Below the pieces are notes generated by a model. The model saw only the letters and a program-made list of their open reading frames with translations, did no database searches and was not told where the DNA came from. Below, piece by piece: positions 14,377-18,025 of a stretch of 18,025 bases of DNA (position 1 is its first letter; the number at the start of each line of letters is the position of its first letter). The stretch is taken from the NCBI GenBank assembly GCA_035265325.1, contig DATFOS010000084.1:1-18025 (forward strand), written 5' to 3'. The DNA is from DATCLS01 sp035265325. Its GTDB lineage: Bacteria > Actinomycetota > Acidimicrobiia > Acidimicrobiales > VFJN01. Position numbers and translations under genes: made by a program.

Positions 14377-15917
14377 TCGCCACCCTCGCCACCCTGGCGC
14401 AGCCGCTTCCGGTCGATCCCGACCCCATCGCCCGCCCGGACGTCGACTGGTGGGCGGTCGCCCCCGTCCTCGTGCTCAGCGCCGGCGCCCTGGTGCTCAT
14501 GCTGGCCTCGGCGTTCGTGCGCTCCCGCACGGCGACGCTGGGCTACACGGTCATCACCGTCCTCGCCGGCATCGGCGCCATCGCCGCCGCCGTCCCGCTG
14601 TGGCGTGAGGTGCAGGACCCCGACCGCGGCGCCTTCTCGACCCTCGACGGTGCGGTGGGTGTCGACGGCTTCTCCACGTTCCTCACGGTGGTCATCGCCG
14701 CGTCGGTGGTGCTGTCCGCCCTCCTGATGGACGACTACCTGCGCCGTGAGGGCCTGCAGGGCGTCGAGGCCTACGTCCTCGTGCTCCTGTCGGCCACGGG
14801 CGGCGTGATCATGGCCCAGGCCAACGACCTGATCGTGCTGTTCCTCGGCCTCGAGATCCTCTCGATCGCCGTGTACGTGCTGGCTGCGATGCACGCCCGC
14901 CGGTTCACGTCGCAGGAGGCCGGCATGAAGTACCTCGTGCTCGGCGCCTTCTCCTCGGCGTTCTTCCTGTACGGCATCGCCATGATCTACGGCGCCACGG
15001 GCACGACCAACCTCGCCCGCATCGCCGAGCTGTTCTCGACGTCCGCGCTGACGGAGGACGGGCTGGTCCTCGCCGGCCTGGCCCTCATGCTGGTGGGCCT
15101 CGGCTTCAAGATCGCCGCCGTCCCGTTCCACTTCTGGACGCCCGACGTCTATCAGGGCGCCCCCTCGCCGATGGTCGCCTGGATGGCGTCGGGCGTGAAG
15201 GTCGCCGGCTTCGCCGGCCTGCTGCGCGTCTACGTGGTCGGGTTTTCCGCGTACCGCATCGACTGGCAGCCGATGATGTACGCCGTCGCCGTGGCCACGC
15301 TGGTGGTCGGCTCTGTCCTCGCCGTCGTGCAGACCGACGTCAAACGCATGATGGCGTACAGCTCGATCTCGCACGCCGGGTTCATCCTCGTGGGCGTGCA
15401 GGCGGCCACCGAGTCGGGCGTCGAGTCCGCCCTCTTCTACCTGGCCAGCTACGCCTTCATGATCGCCGGCACGTTCGGCATCATCACGCTGGTCGGCCGG
15501 CGGGGCGACTCCCATCACGCCCTCGCCGACTACCGGGGCCTCGGGCGCCGGCGGCCGGGCCTGGCGCTCGCGCTGGCGGTGTTCCTCTTCGCCCAGGCCG
15601 GCGTGCCCCTGACCTCGGGCTTCTTCGCCAAGTTCTCCGTGATCACGGCGGCGGTCGACGCCGGCTCGACCGGCCTGGCGCTCGTCGCCATGATCTCCTC
15701 GGTCGTCGCGGCGTTCCTCTACCTGCGCATCGTGGCCAGCATGTACATGACCGACGACGACGGCGAGGCCGCCGACGCTCCCCGCCCGAGGGTGCCGCTC
15801 GGCGCGGGCATCGCCATCGGCCTCTGCCTGCTCGTCACCATCGGCGCCGGCGTGTGGCCGGGGTCGATCACCGAGTTCGCGCGCGACGCCGTGCCGGTGC
15901 TGAGCGCGCTGGGCTGA
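14373..15917 (+). CDS. nuoN: NADH-quinone oxidoreductase subunit N (antiporter-like pump)
   Basis: 514 residues if translation starts at TTG 14373. NuoN is the antiporter-like pump nearest to NuoK. Conserved features are E161 in FLGLEILSIAVYVLAAM, K246 in GLGFKIAAVPFHFWTPDVY, K276, K324 in QTDVKRMMAYSSISHAG, and the lysine in SGFFAKFSVI. The start is inferred: TTG 14373 overlaps the nuoM stop as TTGA and has GGAGG seven bases upstream. The next in-frame GTG lies inside the first membrane helix and would truncate it. The C-terminus (PGSITEFARDAVPVLSALG) is a normal ending. It is the last nuo gene, and the following 129 bases are intergenic. Confidence 0.94.
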   Translation: MIATLATLAQPLPVDPDPIARPDVDWWAVAPVLVLSAGALVLMLASAFVRSRTATLGYTVITVLAGIGAIAAAVPLWREVQDPDRGAFSTLDGAVGVDGFSTFLTVVIAASVVLSALLMDDYLRREGLQGVEAYVLVLLSATGGVIMAQANDLIVLFLGLEILSIAVYVLAAMHARRFTSQEAGMKYLVLGAFSSAFFLYGIAMIYGATGTTNLARIAELFSTSALTEDGLVLAGLALMLVGLGFKIAAVPFHFWTPDVYQGAPSPMVAWMASGVKVAGFAGLLRVYVVGFSAYRIDWQPMMYAVAVATLVVGSVLAVVQTDVKRMMAYSSISHAGFILVGVQAATESGVESALFYLASYAFMIAGTFGIITLVGRRGDSHHALADYRGLGRRRPGLALALAVFLFAQAGVPLTSGFFAKFSVITAAVDAGSTGLALVAMISSVVAAFLYLRIVASMYMTDDDGEAADAPRPRVPLGAGIAIGLCLLVTIGAGVWPGSITEFARDAVPVLSALG

Positions 15918-16046
15918 CCACGGAATTCGGTAAGGGATGGTCACGACCGTGCCCACCCGTGTGGTGGAATCGGTCATCTGCTGCCTGCTGTCCGCTGACC
16001 CCTCGGGGTTCCTGCCCGGCCCGTCCGGCGCCTCCTTTTCTCTCGT
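15918..16046 (+). other. intergenic region between nuoN and the sigma-like gene
   Basis: This stretch of 129 bases separates the operon from the next gene. It contains two small inverted repeats and a pyrimidine run (16031-16044) directly before the ATG at 16047. There is no purine-rich ribosome binding site close to that ATG, so the downstream gene may be translated from a leaderless or poorly initiated mRNA. I do not recognise a promoter. Confidence 0.5.
15938..15955 (+). terminator. weak terminator-like hairpin after nuoN
   Basis: TGG-T-CAC (15938-15944) can pair with GTG-C-CCA (15949-15955) around loop GACC, with one T/C mismatch. A second small stem, ACCCC-TC-GGGGT, is at 15998-16009. 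Neither has a following T-run, so a terminator role is only suggested by position at the operon end. Confidence 0.2.
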
Positions 16047-18025
16047 ATGCCGATCCACCGCCTGAGCGACTCCCGCCTGGTGCGCCGGTCCCAGCAAGGG
16101 GACCGCGACGCCTTCATGGTCCTCCTGCAGCGCTACGACCACCGCCTGCGGGGGCTGGCGTACGCGCTGGTGACCGGCGAGGCGGCGATGGACCGTGTGC
16201 TGCGCACCGCCTACCTGCGCGCCTGGCGCGAGGTGGTGCGGGCCGAGATCGCCGACGACGCCGGGTCCTGGCTCTACCGGATGGTCTACAACGCCTGCAT
16301 CGACGAGCTGCGCCGCGAGCGCAGCCGGCTCGACCGCCTCGACGCGACGGGGTCGGTCCCGGGCGAGGCCGCTCACGTGGCGGCCGGCCTCACGTCGGGC
16401 GCGCACGCCGCCGTGGCCGACGTCGACGACCCGCTGGCGATGGCGCTGGCGGCGCTCACGCCGGAGGAGCGCCTGGCGGTGGTCATGGTCGACCGCGAGG
16501 GCTTCACCCCGTCGGGCGCCGCCCGCATCGTCGGCGTCCCGCAGGACCTGTTCGACGAGCGCCTGGTCTCGGGCCGCGCCCACCTCACGGCCGCGCTCCC
16601 CACCATCGCCCCCCGCCGCCGCAACCCCCCACCCCCCACCCGCCGCCGACGCCCCCGGCCGACCCCGCCCCCGCCTGCGTCGGCCGCGGCCTCCCCAGCG
16701 GCGTCGCCACCGGCCTCCGCCTCGGCTCCGGCTTCCCCAGCGGCGTCGCCACCGGCCTCTGCCTCTGCTCCGGCCGCGGTTGACGCCTCGCCGGAGGCTC
16801 CCGCGGCCTCGCCGGACGCTCTCACGTCGCCGAAGACGTCTCCGGCCCCGGCGCCGGCGTCCGCCCCGGCCGGCGCCACCGGGTCGCCGTCCGGTCCTGC
16901 GGAGTCACCCACCCCCGCCGACGCTCCGATGCCGCCAGCGGTCCCTGCGTCGTCGCTCGCGGCCGGGGGCTCGACGTCCTCGGACGCGCCCGAGTCGCCC
17001 GCCGCTCGGTCCGGCGGCACCGACCGCCGGCAGGCCCCGGTCGAGCCGCCCGAATCGGCGGGTGGAGCCGCTGAGTCGCCGTCTGGCAGTGCCGAGGCAC
17101 CTGCCCCGGCCGACGCATCGACGTCGCCAGGGTCACCTGCCTCGCCGCCTCCGGCCGCGGGGTCGCCCGCCGACGCCGCCGGCGCGCCGACCTCGGTGGA
17201 GGCCGCCGCGTCGCCGGACGGGACTGCGGCGCCGGAGGCCGCCGCGTCGCCGGACGGAATTGCGGCGCCGGAGGCCTCGTCGTCCCCGGCGCCGGTCAGC
17301 GACGTCCTGGCATCGGCCCCGCCGGCCCCACCTCCGTTCGTCTCGCAGCCGCCCGCCCCGGCACCTGAGCCCGTCGGCCCGTCGACGCCCGGGCCGCCCG
17401 CCCCGACCGACACGCCGGCGACGCCGCCGACGGCCGCCACCGTGACGCCGCCGACGGCCGTCACGCCAACGCCGCCTGCGGCGACCCCAGGGAAGCCGAC
17501 GCCCGACACGACGAGCGACGCCGGGCCTGACGATGAGGTGCCGGGACCCGCCGCATCCGCCCCGCCCGCCCCGACGGTCTCGGCCTCGGAGACCGGCACG
17601 GCCGCCCCCGCGCCGCCTCCGCCTCCGCCCCCGCCGGCTCCGCTGGCCCCGGTGGCCGGTGTCACCGCGGTGCCGGTGCCGCAGCCGGCCGCTGACGACC
17701 CGGCGGCAACAGCCGAGCCGGGCGACGAGTCGCCCGCGAGCGGCCCTGCGACGGCCGCCTCGCCGCCGTCGCCCGCCGGGTCGGTCGGGGCGCCCGGGTC
17801 GAACGGGCGGGCGAAGCCGCCGTTCTCGCCGCCGACCGCCGAGGGGCCCGCGCCGCCCCCGCCGGCGCCGCCGACCCCCGCCCCCGCTGAGCCGCACCCC
17901 AACGGGGGCGAGGCGCCGGAGCACCTGCCACACGACCTCGCGGACACGGATGCCGACGACGGCGACGAGCCGCTGAACGGCTCCCATACGCCGCACCCGG
18001 CCGTCGAGGAGTCCCGGAGCGCGAC
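16047..18025 (+). CDS. divergent ECF sigma-factor-like protein with long Pro/Ala/Ser-rich tail (3' end outside window)
   Basis: The frame is open from ATG 16047 to the window end (659 codons, no stop). An in-frame stop at 15996-15998 makes this ATG the only credible start. Residues 8-95 resemble ECF sigma region 2: LVRRSQQGDRDAFMVLLQRYDHRLRGLA, then YLRAWREV, then SWLYRMVYNACIDELRRERSR. Residues 128-182 resemble region 4: DPLAMALAALTPEERLAVVMVDREGFTPSGAARIVGVP. The usual acidic DxxQE core-contact segment is replaced by AMDRVLRTAYLRAW. The recognition-helix part reads QDLFDERLVSGRAHL instead of the common GTVKSRLxRAR. A basic Pro/Arg patch follows (189-209), then at least 450 low-complexity residues with tandem repeats and a proline run. 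It is probably a sigma factor or sigma-derived regulator, but activity is uncertain. Target, anti-sigma partner and C-terminal end cannot be seen. Confidence 0.75.
   Translation, partial: MPIHRLSDSRLVRRSQQGDRDAFMVLLQRYDHRLRGLAYALVTGEAAMDRVLRTAYLRAWREVVRAEIADDAGSWLYRMVYNACIDELRRERSRLDRLDATGSVPGEAAHVAAGLTSGAHAAVADVDDPLAMALAALTPEERLAVVMVDREGFTPSGAARIVGVPQDLFDERLVSGRAHLTAALPTIAPRRRNPPPPTRRRRPRPTPPPPASAAASPAASPPASASAPASPAASPPASASAPAAVDASPEAPAASPDALTSPKTSPAPAPASAPAGATGSPSGPAESPTPADAPMPPAVPASSLAAGGSTSSDAPESPAARSGGTDRRQAPVEPPESAGGAAESPSGSAEAPAPADASTSPGSPASPPPAAGSPADAAGAPTSVEAAASPDGTAAPEAAASPDGIAAPEASSSPAPVSDVLASAPPAPPPFVSQPPAPAPEPVGPSTPGPPAPTDTPATPPTAATVTPPTAVTPTPPAATPGKPTPDTTSDAGPDDEVPGPAASAPPAPTVSASETGTAAPAPPPPPPPPAPLAPVAGVTAVPVPQPAADDPAATAEPGDESPASGPATAASPPSPAGSVGAPGSNGRAKPPFSPPTAEGPAPPPPAPPTPAPAEPHPNGGEAPEHLPHDLADTDADDGDEPLNGSHTPHPAVEESRSA
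16689..16772 (+). repeat. 42-bp tandem repeat, two copies, in the tail of the sigma-like gene
   Basis: Units 16689-16730 and 16731-16772 differ at only three bases. In frame they encode a repeated 14-residue Ala/Ser/Pro motif (ASPAASPPASASAP), consistent with recent in-frame duplication. Confidence 0.8.
17199..17270 (+). repeat. 36-bp tandem repeat, two copies plus a partial third, in the tail of the sigma-like gene
   Basis: Units 17199-17234 and 17235-17270 differ at two bases and encode EAAASPDGTAAP and EAAASPDGIAAP; a degenerate third copy begins EASSSP. A separate 16-base repeat (17421-17436 and 17445-17460) encodes TPPTA twice. Confidence 0.8.

Noticed and set aside
15965..15991. GGAAT and a downstream GTCC as a possible ECF-type -35/-10 promoter for the sigma-like gene
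   Set aside because: The match to GGAAC/CGTC is partial and such matches are frequent in this base composition.
15937..16065. Small open frame of 42 codons (begins MVTTVPTRVV) between nuoN and the sigma-like gene, overlapping its start
   Set aside because: Only a weak AAGGG precedes the ATG, it has no recognisable similarity, and its length is expected by chance. A leader peptide cannot be excluded.
14286..16583. Minus-strand open frame of 765 codons opposite nuoN and the sigma-like gene
   Set aside because: Shadow of nuoN and the sigma domain; composition is low complexity.
16195..17445. Plus-strand frame rich in Arg and Pro overlapping the sigma-like gene
   Set aside because: Out-of-frame shadow; it has no domain and begins inside the sigma region 2 coding sequence.
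16373..17947. Minus-strand Gly/Ala-rich frame of 524 codons resembling a PE_PGRS-like protein
   Set aside because: It is the complement of the Pro/Ala/Ser tail. The plus-strand frame is continuous with a recognisable sigma domain and becomes ordinary again near the window end, so that frame is the better choice.

Overview
This window holds the respiratory complex I (NADH:quinone oxidoreductase, nuo) operon of a high-GC bacterium, read entirely on the + strand. It runs from the 3' end of nuoA (cut by the window start) through nuoB, C, D, E, F, G, H, I, J, K, L, M and N, in canonical order. After nuoN come a short intergenic gap and the 5' part of an open gene that encodes a divergent ECF sigma-factor-like protein with a very long Pro/Ala/Ser-rich tail, cut by the window end. 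The very high GC content, strong G/C third-position bias, GTG and TTG starts, separate nuoC and nuoD, and complete NuoA-N set suggest an Actinomycetota member. Acidimicrobiia or a relative is my guess from sequence feel, not from any search.

Layout: positions 1-233 nuoA end; 233-2705 nuoB, nuoC and nuoD (quinone-reducing module); 2706-2958 an unusual structured gap; 2959-7654 nuoE, nuoF and nuoG (NADH-oxidising module); 7654-10599 nuoH, nuoI, nuoJ and nuoK; 10615-15917 the three antiporter-like pumps nuoL, nuoM and nuoN; 15918-16046 intergenic; 16047-18025 the sigma-like gene. Apart from the nuoD-nuoE gap, neighbouring nuo genes overlap (TGATG, ATGA, GTGA, TTGA) or lie within 15 bases, so they look like one translationally coupled transcript whose promoter is upstream of the window.

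How they work together: NuoE, NuoF and NuoG take electrons from NADH through FMN and a chain of Fe-S clusters. NuoI and NuoB pass them to quinone at the NuoB/NuoD/NuoH interface, and NuoA, H, J, K, L, M and N form the proton-pumping membrane arm. All cluster-ligating cysteines I looked for are present, including the four ligands of the optional N7 cluster in NuoG, and the pump Glu/Lys residues I checked are present. The complex therefore looks functional.

The parts worth a second look are: (i) the roughly 250-base nuoD-nuoE gap, bounded at both ends by a 9-base direct repeat (GCTCATCCG) and full of strong hairpins, which reads like a small insertion into a formerly tight junction; (ii) the sigma-like protein, with degenerate core- and DNA-contacting motifs and a disordered, repeat-containing tail of at least about 470 residues; and (iii) acidic or His-rich low-complexity extensions and loops in many Nuo subunits. 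I see no phage, CRISPR, tRNA or rRNA features.
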